Shown: positions 8,495-17,859, counted from the first letter of the stretch. The stretch: DNA of 54,103 bases from an uncultured Eubacteriales bacterium (GCA_902799045.1 CADBZH010000004.1:1-54103), one strand, 5' to 3'. Numbers and translations: made by a program. The notes: generated from the letters alone by a model not told the origin.

Positions 8495-10498
8495 ATGAGC
8501 AGTAATCCGCTGAACGGCAAGGCGGACGAGATACAGAAGAACAGGCACAGGATCGCCCAGTGGCGCATCGTCGCCTTCTTCATGGCGCTGTATGATTTCG
8601 TGGCGGTTTGCGGCGCGTATTTCATGGGGCTGTTCCTGCGCTTTGACGGGGTGTTCAGCAACATACCGCTTCAGTATCTGGAGCCGTTTGAGAAGTTCAT
8701 CTTTCCGTGCGCCGCGGCTTCCATCGTCGTGTTCTTCCTCTGCCGCATGTACAACGGCATGTGGCGCTACGCCAGCTTTGCCGACTTCATCCGGACCTTC
8801 GTCGGCTCGATGATCTCCTCCGTGCTGCACACGGTGCTGATCACGGTCATCTTCTCGAGAATGCCGCTTTCCTACTACATCCTCGGCGCGGGCTTCCAGT
8901 TCGTGCTGCTGGTGGCGGTCCGGTTCGCGGCGCGCTTCCTGAACATCCTCCGCCGCCGCCACGAGCCGCAGCAGGGGGAATCGAAAAACGTGATGCTGAT
9001 CGGGGCGGGCAACGCGGCGCAGATGATCCTGCGGGACATGACCCGCGCCAACGAAATCAGCGACCGCGTGGTCTGTATCATCGACGACGACCCGAACAAG
9101 TGGCACCGCACGCTGGACGGCATCCCGATCGTCGGCGGGCGGGACGAGATCCTGAACGCCGCGAAGCAGTACAAGGTGGACAAGATCTTCCTGGCCATCC
9201 CCAGCGCCACGATGCAGCAGAAGCGCGACCTGCTGAGCATCTGCTCGGAGACTGGCTGCGAGCTGCAGCAGCTGCCGGGCATGTTCCAGTTCATGCTGGG
9301 CCAGGTCTCCGTCAGCGACCTGAAGAAGGTCTCGGTGGAGGACCTGCTGGGCCGCGAGCCGATCAAGGCCGACATGGAGGAGGTCTATTCCTTCATCAAC
9401 GGCAAGACCGTTCTGGTGACCGGCGGCGGCGGCAGCATCGGCTCGGAGCTGTGCCGCCAGATCGCGGCGCACACCCCGAAGCAGCTGATCATATTCGATA
9501 TCTATGAGAACAACGCCTACTCCATCCAGCTGGAGCTGCGCGAGAAATACCCGGAGCTGAACCTGGTGACGCTGATCGGCTCCGTGCGCGACAGCCGCAG
9601 GATGTTCGAGGTGTTCGAGGTCTATCGCCCGCAGATCGTCTATCACGCGGCGGCGCACAAGCACGTGCCGCTGATGGAGGACAGCCCCTGCGAGTCCATC
9701 AAGAACAACGCCATCGGCACCTACAAGACCGCCTACGCCGCGATGATGCACGGCTGCGAGCGCTTTGTGCTGATCTCCACCGACAAGGCCGTGCACCCGA
9801 CCAACATCATGGGCGCCTCGAAGCGCCTGTGCGAGATGATCGTGCAGTCCTTTGATCGAAAGATCAAATCCGGCCGGGCGGGGGAGATCTCGCAGCTGTT
9901 CACCCACGAGGGCCTGGAGAACGCGGACAAGGTCGGCGACGGCCGGGTGTTTGAGGGCATCCGCACGGAATTCGTGGCCGTGCGCTTCGGCAACGTGCTG
10001 GGTTCGAACGGCTCCGTCATCCCGATCTTCAAAAAGCAGATCGAGAAGGGCGGCCCCGTCACCGTCACCCACCCGGACATCATCCGCTATTTCATGACGA
10101 TCCCCGAAGCCGTGAGCCTGGTGATGCTGGCGGGCACCTATGCCCGGGGCGGCGAGATCTTCGTGCTGGACATGGGCAGCCCCGTCAAGATCGACACGCT
10201 GGCGCGCAACCTGATCCGCCTGTCGGGCCTCAAGCCGGACGTGGACATCCAGATCGAATACACCGGCCTGCGCCCCGGCGAAAAGCTCTACGAGGAAAAG
10301 TTGATGGCGGAGGAGGGCCTCCAGAAGACGGACAACGACCTCATTCACATCGGCAATCCCATCGCCTTCGACGAGGACGCCTTCCTCACGGGGCTGGAAA
10401 AGCTGATGGAGGCCGCCTACGCCAACCGCGAGGGCGACATCCGCGGCCTGGTGAAGGAAATCGTTCCCACCTATCATCCGGAGGATGGGGGCCACTGA
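8495..10498 (+). CDS. Membrane-bound UDP-GlcNAc 4,6-dehydratase (FlaA1/PglF/CapD family)
   Basis: 667 aa, the normal length for the large membrane-bound class. Four N-terminal membrane segments (about 20-140) are followed by a CoA-binding-like Rossmann domain (about 160-280, LIGAGNAAQM). A catalytic SDR domain starts at VTGGGGSIGSELCRQ and carries STDKAVHPTNIMGASKR, where Met takes the place of the usual Tyr ahead of Lys, as in PglF-type enzymes. The family converts UDP-GlcNAc to the 4-keto-6-deoxy sugar. The aminotransferase at 12506 and the PglC-like transferase at 14321 place it at the head of a 4-amino-4,6-dideoxy (bacillosamine-like) sugar pathway. GGGAGG precedes the ATG. Confidence 0.92.
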   Translation: MSSNPLNGKADEIQKNRHRIAQWRIVAFFMALYDFVAVCGAYFMGLFLRFDGVFSNIPLQYLEPFEKFIFPCAAASIVVFFLCRMYNGMWRYASFADFIRTFVGSMISSVLHTVLITVIFSRMPLSYYILGAGFQFVLLVAVRFAARFLNILRRRHEPQQGESKNVMLIGAGNAAQMILRDMTRANEISDRVVCIIDDDPNKWHRTLDGIPIVGGRDEILNAAKQYKVDKIFLAIPSATMQQKRDLLSICSETGCELQQLPGMFQFMLGQVSVSDLKKVSVEDLLGREPIKADMEEVYSFINGKTVLVTGGGGSIGSELCRQIAAHTPKQLIIFDIYENNAYSIQLELREKYPELNLVTLIGSVRDSRRMFEVFEVYRPQIVYHAAAHKHVPLMEDSPCESIKNNAIGTYKTAYAAMMHGCERFVLISTDKAVHPTNIMGASKRLCEMIVQSFDRKIKSGRAGEISQLFTHEGLENADKVGDGRVFEGIRTEFVAVRFGNVLGSNGSVIPIFKKQIEKGGPVTVTHPDIIRYFMTIPEAVSLVMLAGTYARGGEIFVLDMGSPVKIDTLARNLIRLSGLKPDVDIQIEYTGLRPGEKLYEEKLMAEEGLQKTDNDLIHIGNPIAFDEDAFLTGLEKLMEAAYANREGDIRGLVKEIVPTYHPEDGGH

Positions 10499-10513
10499 CA
10501 AGGAGGAATACCC

Positions 10514-11500
10514 TTGAAAAAGCTGTGGAACAACCTGGCGCGAGACCTGTGGATCGTGCTGATGGACATCATCGCCGTCAACTTCGCCTATTTCCTGGCG
10601 GTGCTGGTCCGCTTCTATATCAAAAACTTTGAGTTCCGGCCTGTGATGGGCACCTATATGAACGCCTGGGCGACCTTCACGCCCTTCTACACGGTGCTGT
10701 GCGTCGCGGTGTTCGCGCTGTTCAAGCTCTATGGCGGCATGTGGCGCTACGCGGGCATCAACGACATGAACCGCATCATCGGCGCGAATGTCGTCACGCT
10801 GATTTTGCAAATCGTCGGCACGTCGCTGTTCGTCATCCGCATGCCCATCGCGTACTATGTGGTCGGCGCGGCGGTGCAGTTCGTGCTGGTGGCGCTGATC
10901 CGCTTCGGCTATCGCATCGTGCTGGTGGAAAAGAAGAACATCGCCAGCCGCCGGACGCCCGCCGTACCCTCGCTGGTCATCGGCGCCGGGGAGACCGGGC
11001 GCCGGGCGATCAAGCACCTGGAGGACACGACCGCCTTCCGCCCGGTCGCGGTGGTCGACCCCAAAAGCGCCGGCAAGGCGCTGGACGGCGTGCCGGTGGT
11101 GGCCGAGATGGACGCGGCCCTGGGCGGCGTGCAGGCCGTGTTCATCGCGGACCCGTCCCTGACCCGCGAGCAGCGCGAGGCCATTCGCGCCCTGACCGAG
11201 GAAAAGGGCATCGACCTTCAGGATTACACCGGCTATCTCAGCAACCTGGGCGGGCGCGTGCCGCTGTCCTCGCTGCTGGAGCTGGCGGACGGCCCCGTGA
11301 CCGTCGCCATCGAGGGCCGCGAGCAGACCTTTGAAAGCGGCGACGCGGCGCTGAAGGCCCTGAACGGGCGCTATGACATCGCCCGCGTGCGGAACCTGAA
11401 GCTGGATTTGAAGCAGCCCAACGCGCAGGCGTATGTGGGCTACGAGGCCTGGGCGAAGCAGCACCAGGAGGAGACCGGCGAGGAAGTCAGCTTTTTCTGA
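10514..11500 (+). CDS. Dehydratase paralogue lacking the catalytic domain, copy 1
   Basis: 328 aa from a TTG start with AGGAGG at 10501-10506, 7 bases ahead. It matches the N-terminal half of the preceding 667-aa dehydratase: four membrane segments with MWRYAGINDMNRI, then the Rossmann domain (VIGAGETGRRAIKHLE). It stops where the SDR domain should begin and adds a private tail of about 70 residues (DGPVTVAIEGREQTFESGDA and onward). It cannot be a dehydratase on its own. It could be a scaffold, a sensor or a regulatory partner of the full enzyme. The intact frame, the good ribosome site and a second copy downstream argue against a pseudogene. Confidence 0.85.
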   Translation: MKKLWNNLARDLWIVLMDIIAVNFAYFLAVLVRFYIKNFEFRPVMGTYMNAWATFTPFYTVLCVAVFALFKLYGGMWRYAGINDMNRIIGANVVTLILQIVGTSLFVIRMPIAYYVVGAAVQFVLVALIRFGYRIVLVEKKNIASRRTPAVPSLVIGAGETGRRAIKHLEDTTAFRPVAVVDPKSAGKALDGVPVVAEMDAALGGVQAVFIADPSLTREQREAIRALTEEKGIDLQDYTGYLSNLGGRVPLSSLLELADGPVTVAIEGREQTFESGDAALKALNGRYDIARVRNLKLDLKQPNAQAYVGYEAWAKQHQEETGEEVSFF

Positions 11501-11527
11501 TTCGGACCCGAGGGGATTATCTGAGGC

Positions 11528-12463
11528 ATGAAGAACATACTGTCAAAGCTGAAGGGCAGCCTCTGGCTCATCGTGATGGACATCATCGCGGTGAACGCGG
11601 CGTTTGTGCTCGCGCTGCTGCTTCGCTACTACGTCCATTCGGAGCTGGTCACGGCCGCGTGGCGGTTCGTGAACAACTACGTGCGCTTTGCCCCGTTCTA
11701 CACGCTGTTGTGCCTGGCGGCCTTCTACGTCTGCGGGCTCTATGAGGGCCTGTGGCGCTACGCCGGCTTCAACGACTTCAAGCGCGTGCTGCTGGCGAAC
11801 GTGCTCACGGCGGTGCTGAATGTGGTGGGCATGAAGCTCTTCTTCGAGGGCATGCCCACGACCTACTACGTCGTCGGCGGGCTGCTGCAGCTGCTGTTCG
11901 TCGCCGCGATCCGCTTTTCCTATCGCTTCATGGAGATCAAGCGGCGCCAGGACGCGCGCGACAGGACCTGGACGATCCCGACGATGGTGGTTGGCACCGG
12001 CGAGTGCGCCCGGGCGTTTGCGCAGCATCTGGAGGCGGCCAGCCCGTTCCAGGTGGTCGCGATGGTGGGCGAGGGCAGCGGCAAGACGATGGACGGCATT
12101 CCCATCGTGAACCGCGAGGCCATCCCGGTGCAGATCCGGTACCACGACATCCAGGCGATCTTCCTGGCCGACGAGGCCCTGGAGGCGCGCGAGAAAGAAG
12201 CGATCCGCCGGGAGGCCGGGGACGTCGAAGTGCGGGACTACATCGAGTACCTCAGCGACATGGCGACCGGCATGCCGCTGACCGCCCTGCTGAAGGTGAC
12301 GGACGGGCCGGTCTCGGTGACGCTGAACGGCGAGGAGCGACAGTTCTCCAGCGCGGCGGAGTGCCTGCTGGCGCTCAAGGGCCGCCATGAGGTGAAGCGC
12401 GTCCAGGGCGCGCGGATCGAGCTGGAGGAAGCCGTCCGCCGGGATGACGAACAAAATCAATAA
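11528..12463 (+). CDS. Dehydratase paralogue lacking the catalytic domain, copy 2
   Basis: 311 aa, a paralogue of the gene before it. It has the same membrane region (LWRYAGFNDFKRVLLANVLT), the same Rossmann motif (VVGTGECARAFAQHLE) and the same type of tail (DGPVSVTLNGEERQFSSAAE). The SDR catalytic domain is again missing. The tails of the two copies align with each other but do not belong to the dehydratase family I know, so they define a private module. Copy 1 and copy 2 may form a heteromer or associate with the complete dehydratase at 8495. The function is unknown. Confidence 0.85.
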   Translation: MKNILSKLKGSLWLIVMDIIAVNAAFVLALLLRYYVHSELVTAAWRFVNNYVRFAPFYTLLCLAAFYVCGLYEGLWRYAGFNDFKRVLLANVLTAVLNVVGMKLFFEGMPTTYYVVGGLLQLLFVAAIRFSYRFMEIKRRQDARDRTWTIPTMVVGTGECARAFAQHLEAASPFQVVAMVGEGSGKTMDGIPIVNREAIPVQIRYHDIQAIFLADEALEAREKEAIRREAGDVEVRDYIEYLSDMATGMPLTALLKVTDGPVSVTLNGEERQFSSAAECLLALKGRHEVKRVQGARIELEEAVRRDDEQNQ

Positions 12464-12505
12464 CGCGGCGCGCCGATCGGGGCGCGGCCGCAGGGAGTAA
12501 CAGAG

Positions 12506-13816
12506 ATGCACGATTTTATATCTGACCCCAGGTTCAAGGGCATCGCGCCGTTTGACCGCAAGGTTTGGCTCTCCTCTCCGACCATGCACGGCGACGAGCA
12601 GCGCTGGGTGGACGAGGCGATCCAGACCAACTGGGTCTCCACCGTCGGCGCGAACATCGACGCGGTGGAGAAGCAGATGGCGGAGTATGTGGGCGTGAAG
12701 TATGCCGTGGGCCTCTCCGCGGGCACCGCGGCGCTGCACCTGGCCACGAAGCTGGCGGGCGAGCGCCTCTACGGCCAGGCCCGCCCGAATCACGGCACGC
12801 TGGAGGGCAGGCGGGTGTTCTGCTCCGACGTCACCTTCGACGCCAGCATCAACCCCGTGGCCTATGAGGACGGCGAGGCCGTTTTCATCGACACCGAGCG
12901 CGACACCTGGAACATGGACCCGGTGGCGCTGGAGAGGGCCTTCGAGCTCTATCCGGACGTGCGGCTGATCGTCGTCGCCCACCTGTACGGCACCCCCGGC
13001 AAGATGGAGGCCATCAAGCGCGTCGCGGACGCCCACGGCGCCCTGATCGTCGAGGACGCCGCCGAGAGCCTGGGCGCGAAGTACCGCCTGAACGGCCAGT
13101 GGGTGGAGACCGGCGCGCTGGGCGATTACAACTGCATCTCCTTCAACGGCAACAAGATCATCACCGGCTCCGCCGGCGGCCTGTTCCTGACCGATTCCAA
13201 GGAGGACGCGGACAAGGTGCGCAAGTGGTCCACCCAGAGCCGCGAGGCCGCGCCCTGGTACCAGCACGAGGAGATCGGCTACAACTACCGCATGTCCAAC
13301 ATCATTGCGGGCATCATTCGCGGCCAGATCCCCTATCTGGACGAGCACATCGACCAGAAGCGGGCCATCTACGAGCGCTATCGCGAGGGCTTCAGGGGCC
13401 TGCCGGTGCGGATGAACCCCATCGACTTTGAAAACAGCGTGCCCAACTACTGGCTCTCCTGCCTGATCATCGACGAGGACGCCATGGCGCCCCAGGTGCG
13501 CGGCGAGCAGGACTACCTCTACCAGAGCGTGCCCGGCAAGAGCTCCCCGCAGGAGATCCTCGAGGCCATCGCCGCCTTCCGCGCCGAGGGCCGCCCCATC
13601 TGGAAGCCCATGCACATGCAGCCCATCTACCGCACCCACGCCTTCATCACCACCGAGGGCAACGGGCGCGGCCGCAGCAACGCCTATATCGCCGGCTCCG
13701 GCGTCGATGTCGGCGCGGATATCTTCCGCCGCGGCCTCTGCCTGCCCAGCGATAACAAGATGACGGCCGAGCAGCAGGATATGGTGATCGAGATCGTGCG
13801 CAGATGCTTCAGGTAG
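12506..13816 (+). CDS. DegT/DnrJ/EryC1-family sugar aminotransferase (PglE/LegC-like)
   Basis: 436 aa, somewhat longer than the usual ~380. A PLP-dependent fold is seen, with VGLSAGTAALHLA, the cofactor Asp in VEDAAESLGAKY, and the Schiff-base Lys217 in SFNGNKIITGSAGG. These enzymes aminate 4-keto-6-deoxy UDP-sugars using glutamate. With the dehydratase upstream the expected product is a UDP-4-amino-4,6-dideoxy-HexNAc, the natural substrate for a PglD-type N-acyltransferase. The start ATG has AGGGAG 9 bases upstream. It is not an AEP transaminase, which belongs to a different PLP class. Confidence 0.93.
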   Translation: MHDFISDPRFKGIAPFDRKVWLSSPTMHGDEQRWVDEAIQTNWVSTVGANIDAVEKQMAEYVGVKYAVGLSAGTAALHLATKLAGERLYGQARPNHGTLEGRRVFCSDVTFDASINPVAYEDGEAVFIDTERDTWNMDPVALERAFELYPDVRLIVVAHLYGTPGKMEAIKRVADAHGALIVEDAAESLGAKYRLNGQWVETGALGDYNCISFNGNKIITGSAGGLFLTDSKEDADKVRKWSTQSREAAPWYQHEEIGYNYRMSNIIAGIIRGQIPYLDEHIDQKRAIYERYREGFRGLPVRMNPIDFENSVPNYWLSCLIIDEDAMAPQVRGEQDYLYQSVPGKSSPQEILEAIAAFRAEGRPIWKPMHMQPIYRTHAFITTEGNGRGRSNAYIAGSGVDVGADIFRRGLCLPSDNKMTAEQQDMVIEIVRRCFR

Positions 13817-13826
13817 AGGGGAGAGT

Positions 13827-14324
13827 ATGAACAAAAGGCTTTGGCATTCGCTTCGGATCGCGCTGATGCCGCAATCCGATCAAAGGGTGGCTTATCTGCG
13901 CAGGCATCACGTCTTTGGGCATATCGGCAAAGACAGCATCTGGCGGGACAGGCTGGTGCCGCTGTACGCCGAGAGGATTTATCTGGGGGACAACGTGCGC
14001 TGCGGCTCCAAGGTGCTGTTCATCACGCACGATGTCATTCATTCGATGCTGAACCATCGCGAGGGAAATGATTTCCCATTCGAGGAGAAGGTCGGTGATA
14101 TCCGCGTCGGCGACAACGTCTTCATCGGCACGAACACGACGATCCTCTATGACGTCACCATCGGCTCGAATGTCATCGTCGGCGCCGGGAGCCTGGTCAA
14201 CAGGGACGTTCCCTCGAATTCCGTGGTCGCGGGCGTGCCCGCAAGATACATATGCTCGTTTGACGCGTTTGTGGAGAAGCGGAAACAGGCGCAGATCGAC
14301 GGGACCAAAGGACAGGTAAAATGA
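13827..14324 (+). CDS. Left-handed beta-helix O/N-acyltransferase (CatB/WcaF-like)
   Basis: 165 aa. Hexapeptide repeats run through IYLGDNVRCGSKVLFITHD, IRVGDNVFIGTNTTILYDV and IGSNVIVGAGSLVNRDVP, ending in VVAGVPARYICSF, the classic C-terminus of this superfamily. It has no N-terminal sugar-nucleotide-binding domain, unlike PglD/NeuD. It probably O-acetylates a sugar with acetyl-CoA; the substrate is unknown. Its stop overlaps the start of the next gene by four bases (ATGA). A second acyltransferase of the NeuD/PglD type is present at 17819. Confidence 0.88.
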   Translation: MNKRLWHSLRIALMPQSDQRVAYLRRHHVFGHIGKDSIWRDRLVPLYAERIYLGDNVRCGSKVLFITHDVIHSMLNHREGNDFPFEEKVGDIRVGDNVFIGTNTTILYDVTIGSNVIVGAGSLVNRDVPSNSVVAGVPARYICSFDAFVEKRKQAQIDGTKGQVK

Positions 14325-14947
14325 AGCATCAACCATACGGGCCCTATGAAAAGTTCATCAAGCGGCCGCTGGATTTCCTCTTAGCCCTCTTCGCGCTCAT
14401 CGTGCTGTCGCCGGTTCTTCTGGTCACGGCGGTCCTGGTTCGCGTGAAGCTCGGCTCCCCGGTGCTGTTCACGCAGCGGCGCCCCGGGAAGGACGGCAGG
14501 GTTTTCAAACTGTACAAGTTCCGCACGATGCTTCCGCCCGTGAAGGGCAGGGAGGACCCCCGGTATGACGCCGAGCGCCTGACGCCCTTCGGCAGGAAGC
14601 TGAGATCCACCAGCCTGGACGAATTGCCGGAGCTGATCAATATCCTCAAGGGGGATATGTCCATCGTCGGGCCGAGGCCGCTGCTGGTCCAGTATCTGGA
14701 GCGCTACAATCCTCGTCAGCGCAGGCGGCACGAGGTGAGACCGGGATTCACCGGACTGGCGCAGGTTCACGGCCGAAACGCGATCAGTTGGGAAGAAAAG
14801 TTCGAGTGGGACGTTCAGTACGTCGACCACATCACTTTCCTGAAGGATTGCGGGATCATTCTCGCCACCGTGAAAACGGTGCTCCGGCGGGACGGGATCA
14901 ACTCGGAAGGCGCCGCGACGATGGAAGAATTTATGGGAGGGTCATGA
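14321..14947 (+). CDS. PglC-like monotopic phosphoglycosyl transferase
   Basis: 208 aa, the size of the minimal PglC/WcaJ-C class. A single reentrant hydrophobic segment (about 12-40) follows FIKRPLDFLLALFAL. Then come FTQRRPGKDGRVFKLYKFRT, the catalytic Asp-Glu in LDELPELINILKGDMSIVGP, and RPLL. The family transfers a sugar-1-phosphate from UDP-sugar to undecaprenyl phosphate, starting the repeat unit. PglC in Campylobacter uses UDP-diNAcBac. The dehydratase and aminotransferase upstream fit a related 4-acylamino sugar here. It overlaps the previous gene by four bases. Confidence 0.92.
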   Translation: MKHQPYGPYEKFIKRPLDFLLALFALIVLSPVLLVTAVLVRVKLGSPVLFTQRRPGKDGRVFKLYKFRTMLPPVKGREDPRYDAERLTPFGRKLRSTSLDELPELINILKGDMSIVGPRPLLVQYLERYNPRQRRRHEVRPGFTGLAQVHGRNAISWEEKFEWDVQYVDHITFLKDCGIILATVKTVLRRDGINSEGAATMEEFMGGS

Positions 14948-16876
14948 GTGGCAATGAAGGAGAGTTACCGTGCTGCGGTTAAAATCCGGGCTTTCGAAGA
15001 ACTGATCTTGGATCTGTTCGGGCAAAACAAATTGTCCGGCACCACGCATACCTATATCGGCCAGGAAGCGACCGCCGTCGCGATCATGAAGTACGTCAAG
15101 GACGGCGATTTCGTATTCAGCAATCATCGCTGCCACGGGCACTACCTGGCATACGGCGGCCCGGAAAGGGCGCTGCTCGCCGAGATCATGTCGAGGGAAT
15201 CGGGCCTCTGCCACGGAAAGGGCGGCAGCCAGCATATTCACTATAAGAATTTCTTCACCAACGGCATCCAGGGGGGAATCGTGCCGAATGCCACCGGCGT
15301 CGCGCTGGCGGGCAAGCTGAGACACCAAAAACACAATACGGTGGTCTTCCTGGGCGACGGGACGCTGGGACAGGGTGTTGTCTATGAATCGATGAATATC
15401 GCCGCGGTATACAGCGTTCCGATCGTCTATGTCGTCGAGGACAACGCCTATGCCATGAGCACCCGGAGGACCGATGTCATCGCGGGGGATATCCGCGCGC
15501 GGATCCAGGGCTTTGGCGTGGAGACCTTTGAGATCGAGAGCACGGACGTGGATGCGCTTGAGGCGTTCTTCGCCCGGGTGTTTGACTATGTCGCCTCGGA
15601 GGGAAAGCCGGCCTGCGCAGTGGTGCACAACTATCGCCTGGGCGCGCACAGCAAGGGCGACGACACGAGGGACCCGGAGGAGGTCAACGAGCACCGGAAG
15701 AAGGACCCCATCCTGCTGATCCGGGAGAAAGCGGACCCGGAAGAGGTGGACGCGGCCTATCGCGAATTCCGCGCCGGCTTTGAGAAGATGGAGCGGGAGC
15801 TTGAGCAGGAGCCGGTCCTTCGGGTGAAGATCCCGACTCTGAAGGCGGCGGGCGTAAAAGAATCGCTCCTGTCCTCCGGGGAGAGGCGCTATGTGGAGGG
15901 GATCCGAAGCGCCTTCATGGAAAAGCTGAAGGAGGATGAAACCGCCGTCTTTCTGGGAGAGGACATCCGCGATCCGTATGGCGGGCCCTTCAAGGCCACC
16001 AAGGGACTTTCGGAGGCGTTTGACCGCCGGATCCTGAACATGCCGATCAGCGAGGCCTGCATGACGGGCCTGTGCGTGGGCCTGGCGATCAACGGGATCC
16101 TGCCGGTGATGGAGCTGATGTTTGGCGATTTCATCACGCTCGGATTCGATCAGCTGCTGAATCACGCCTCCAAGTACGGATGGGTGTATGACGTTCAGGT
16201 GCCGATGATCCTGCGCGTGCCGAGCGGCGCGAAGCGGGGCTACGGGCCGACGCACAGCCAGTCGCTTGAGAAGTTCCTGATCGGCGTTCCGGGCGTGAAG
16301 GTGCTGTCCGTGTCGCAGGCCGTTGATCCGGAAAAGCTGTACAGGACAGTCTTTTCGACGATCGGCGAGCCCACGGTCATCGTGGAAAACAAGAAGCTGT
16401 ACGGGCAAAAGTCCTGCGGGATCCAGGACGGACGGTATGGCGTCTTCTCCGTCAGGGAGTTCCGGGATCAGGGCTATTCGACGATCCTGTTTACCGTGGA
16501 CGAAAACACGAAGCCGGATTGCGTGCTGATCACGTATGGCGGCATGCTGGAGGACGCGCTGTCCGCCGCGGAAGCGCTGATGCTGGAGGATGAGATCCAG
16601 GTCAACGTCATCCTGCTGACCCAGCTGAATCCCCTGCCGATGGAGGACCTGAAGAAAGCCATCCGCTTTGATGTGCCGGTCCTCGTCGCGGAGGAGGGCA
16701 CGCGGACGGCCGGCATCGGCGCGGAGATCATCGCGCAATGCGCCGAGCGGGGAATCGGCAGAAAGTTCGGCCGCATCGCAACGCCGGATATGCCGATCCC
16801 AAACGGCATCGCGCTGGAATCCCAGGTCGTGCCGGATTGCGAGCGCATCAAGGCGGAAATCCGATCGGCTCTATGA
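14948..16876 (+). CDS. 2-oxoacid dehydrogenase E1, alpha and beta subunits fused
   Basis: 642 aa from GTG 14948 (GGAGG at 14936-14940, 7 bases before); an ATG at 14954 is less well spaced. Residues 1 to about 300 are E1-alpha: HRCHGHYLAYGG, GKGGSQHIH, and the TPP motif GDG (136-138) to EDN (164-166). Residues from about 310 are E1-beta: FLGEDIRDPYGGPFKATKGL, NMPISEACMTGLCVGLAING, with the transketolase C-terminal part ending in AEIIAQCAERG. The enzyme decarboxylates a 2-oxoacid and acylates lipoyl-lysine. Fused alpha-beta E1 proteins are known, but one inside a capsule operon is striking. The lipoyl protein, lipoate ligase and E3 follow directly. The 2-oxoacid cannot be read from the sequence. 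Confidence 0.92.
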   Translation: MAMKESYRAAVKIRAFEELILDLFGQNKLSGTTHTYIGQEATAVAIMKYVKDGDFVFSNHRCHGHYLAYGGPERALLAEIMSRESGLCHGKGGSQHIHYKNFFTNGIQGGIVPNATGVALAGKLRHQKHNTVVFLGDGTLGQGVVYESMNIAAVYSVPIVYVVEDNAYAMSTRRTDVIAGDIRARIQGFGVETFEIESTDVDALEAFFARVFDYVASEGKPACAVVHNYRLGAHSKGDDTRDPEEVNEHRKKDPILLIREKADPEEVDAAYREFRAGFEKMERELEQEPVLRVKIPTLKAAGVKESLLSSGERRYVEGIRSAFMEKLKEDETAVFLGEDIRDPYGGPFKATKGLSEAFDRRILNMPISEACMTGLCVGLAINGILPVMELMFGDFITLGFDQLLNHASKYGWVYDVQVPMILRVPSGAKRGYGPTHSQSLEKFLIGVPGVKVLSVSQAVDPEKLYRTVFSTIGEPTVIVENKKLYGQKSCGIQDGRYGVFSVREFRDQGYSTILFTVDENTKPDCVLITYGGMLEDALSAAEALMLEDEIQVNVILLTQLNPLPMEDLKKAIRFDVPVLVAEEGTRTAGIGAEIIAQCAERGIGRKFGRIATPDMPIPNGIALESQVVPDCERIKAEIRSAL

Positions 16877-17859
16877 GGGGCCTGTTCTGCCGGTCGGAAA
16901 GCCTGAATCCGTACGGGAACCTGGCTTTGGAGGAATACCTGCTGTCTTCGGGCCGGCCGACTCTGTATCTGTGGCAGAATGACAACACGGTGGTCATCGG
17001 AAGAAACCAGAACGCCTATACGGAATGCGACATGGACTATGTCAGGGCGAGCGGCATCCGCGTCGTCAGGCGGCTGACGGGGGGCGGAGCGGTCTATCAC
17101 GACCGGGGCAACCTGAACTATTCACTGATCCTGCCGCGCGGCCTACATGATATCGCGCGGTCGACGGCGATGATCGTCAGCGCGCTGAACCGTATCGGCA
17201 TCCCCGCGGTCACGAGCGGGCGAAACGATATCCTGCTGGACGACAAAAAGATCTCCGGCAACGCCTATTACTCCAACCGGGAGGTCGGCCTGCACCACGG
17301 AACGCTTCTGTATCGCGTCGATCCGGAGAAGATGGAGCGCGCCCTGTCCGTGCCGGCGTGGAAAAAGACGAAGCACGGAATACGCTCGGTCAGGGCGCGG
17401 GTCACTGATATCGCGTCCCGCTTTCCGGAGATCGACATGGCGCGCATTCAGGACGCGCTGCGGGAGGCTTTCTGCGGGGAATATGGCGTGGATCGGCTGG
17501 AAGCCGTGCTTCCGGACGAACAGCGGCTGCGCATGCTTGAGGATAAGTACGCTTCAGACGACTGGAATTTTGGCCGTATCAACGAATACGACGTCTTTCA
17601 GGAGGCCACTTTTCCCTGGGGAACGGTGAAGGTATCGGTCAGCCTTGCCGGCGGACGGATTCAAAGCGCCGAGATTTCCTCGGATTCGCTGGAGGCGGAC
17701 CTGATCGACCGGGTGAGGGAAATGATCAGGCGGAACGATAGGACCGCGGCGGAAGGCCATGGCGTCGTTTCGGACATACTGTCGGTCTATCAAAATCTGA
17801 TGATGAAGGAGTCTCTGAATGGAAAAGAGCATGAAAATGCCACGCCTGGGTGTGAATGA
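16873..17859 (+). CDS. lplA: Lipoate-protein ligase A
   Basis: 328 aa from ATG 16873, overlapping the E1 stop (ATGA). The hallmark segments are complete: VVIGRNQNAYTE, RRLTGGGAVYHDRGNLNYS, and DDKKISGNAYYSN followed by HHGTLLY. The C-terminal accessory domain is present to the usual length. It activates free lipoate with ATP and attaches it to the lysine of lipoyl domains. Its place between E1 and the lipoyl protein indicates a dedicated role in modifying Lys43 of the next gene product. Its last 41 bases overlap that gene. Confidence 0.95.
   Translation: MRGLFCRSESLNPYGNLALEEYLLSSGRPTLYLWQNDNTVVIGRNQNAYTECDMDYVRASGIRVVRRLTGGGAVYHDRGNLNYSLILPRGLHDIARSTAMIVSALNRIGIPAVTSGRNDILLDDKKISGNAYYSNREVGLHHGTLLYRVDPEKMERALSVPAWKKTKHGIRSVRARVTDIASRFPEIDMARIQDALREAFCGEYGVDRLEAVLPDEQRLRMLEDKYASDDWNFGRINEYDVFQEATFPWGTVKVSVSLAGGRIQSAEISSDSLEADLIDRVREMIRRNDRTAAEGHGVVSDILSVYQNLMMKESLNGKEHENATPGCE

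Noticed and set aside
3772-8664. Open frame of 1630 codons on the minus strand
   Set aside because: It lies opposite the Wzz-like and polymerase genes, which have clear family motifs. The product is rich in Arg, Gln, His and Val with no domain, typical of an antisense shadow in high-GC DNA. The same applies to long frames at 987-3671 plus, 8492-11464 minus, 18772-22095 minus and 48707-52573 plus.
10514-12463. The two short dehydratase paralogues as frameshifted or truncated pseudogenes
   Set aside because: Both have intact frames, proper ribosome sites and a related extra C-terminal tail. No leftover SDR domain follows either one in any frame.
12506-13816. The DegT aminotransferase as the missing AEP transaminase
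   Set aside because: It has the sugar-aminotransferase motifs and sits in the amino-sugar block 24 kb away from pepM. AEP transaminases belong to a different PLP group.
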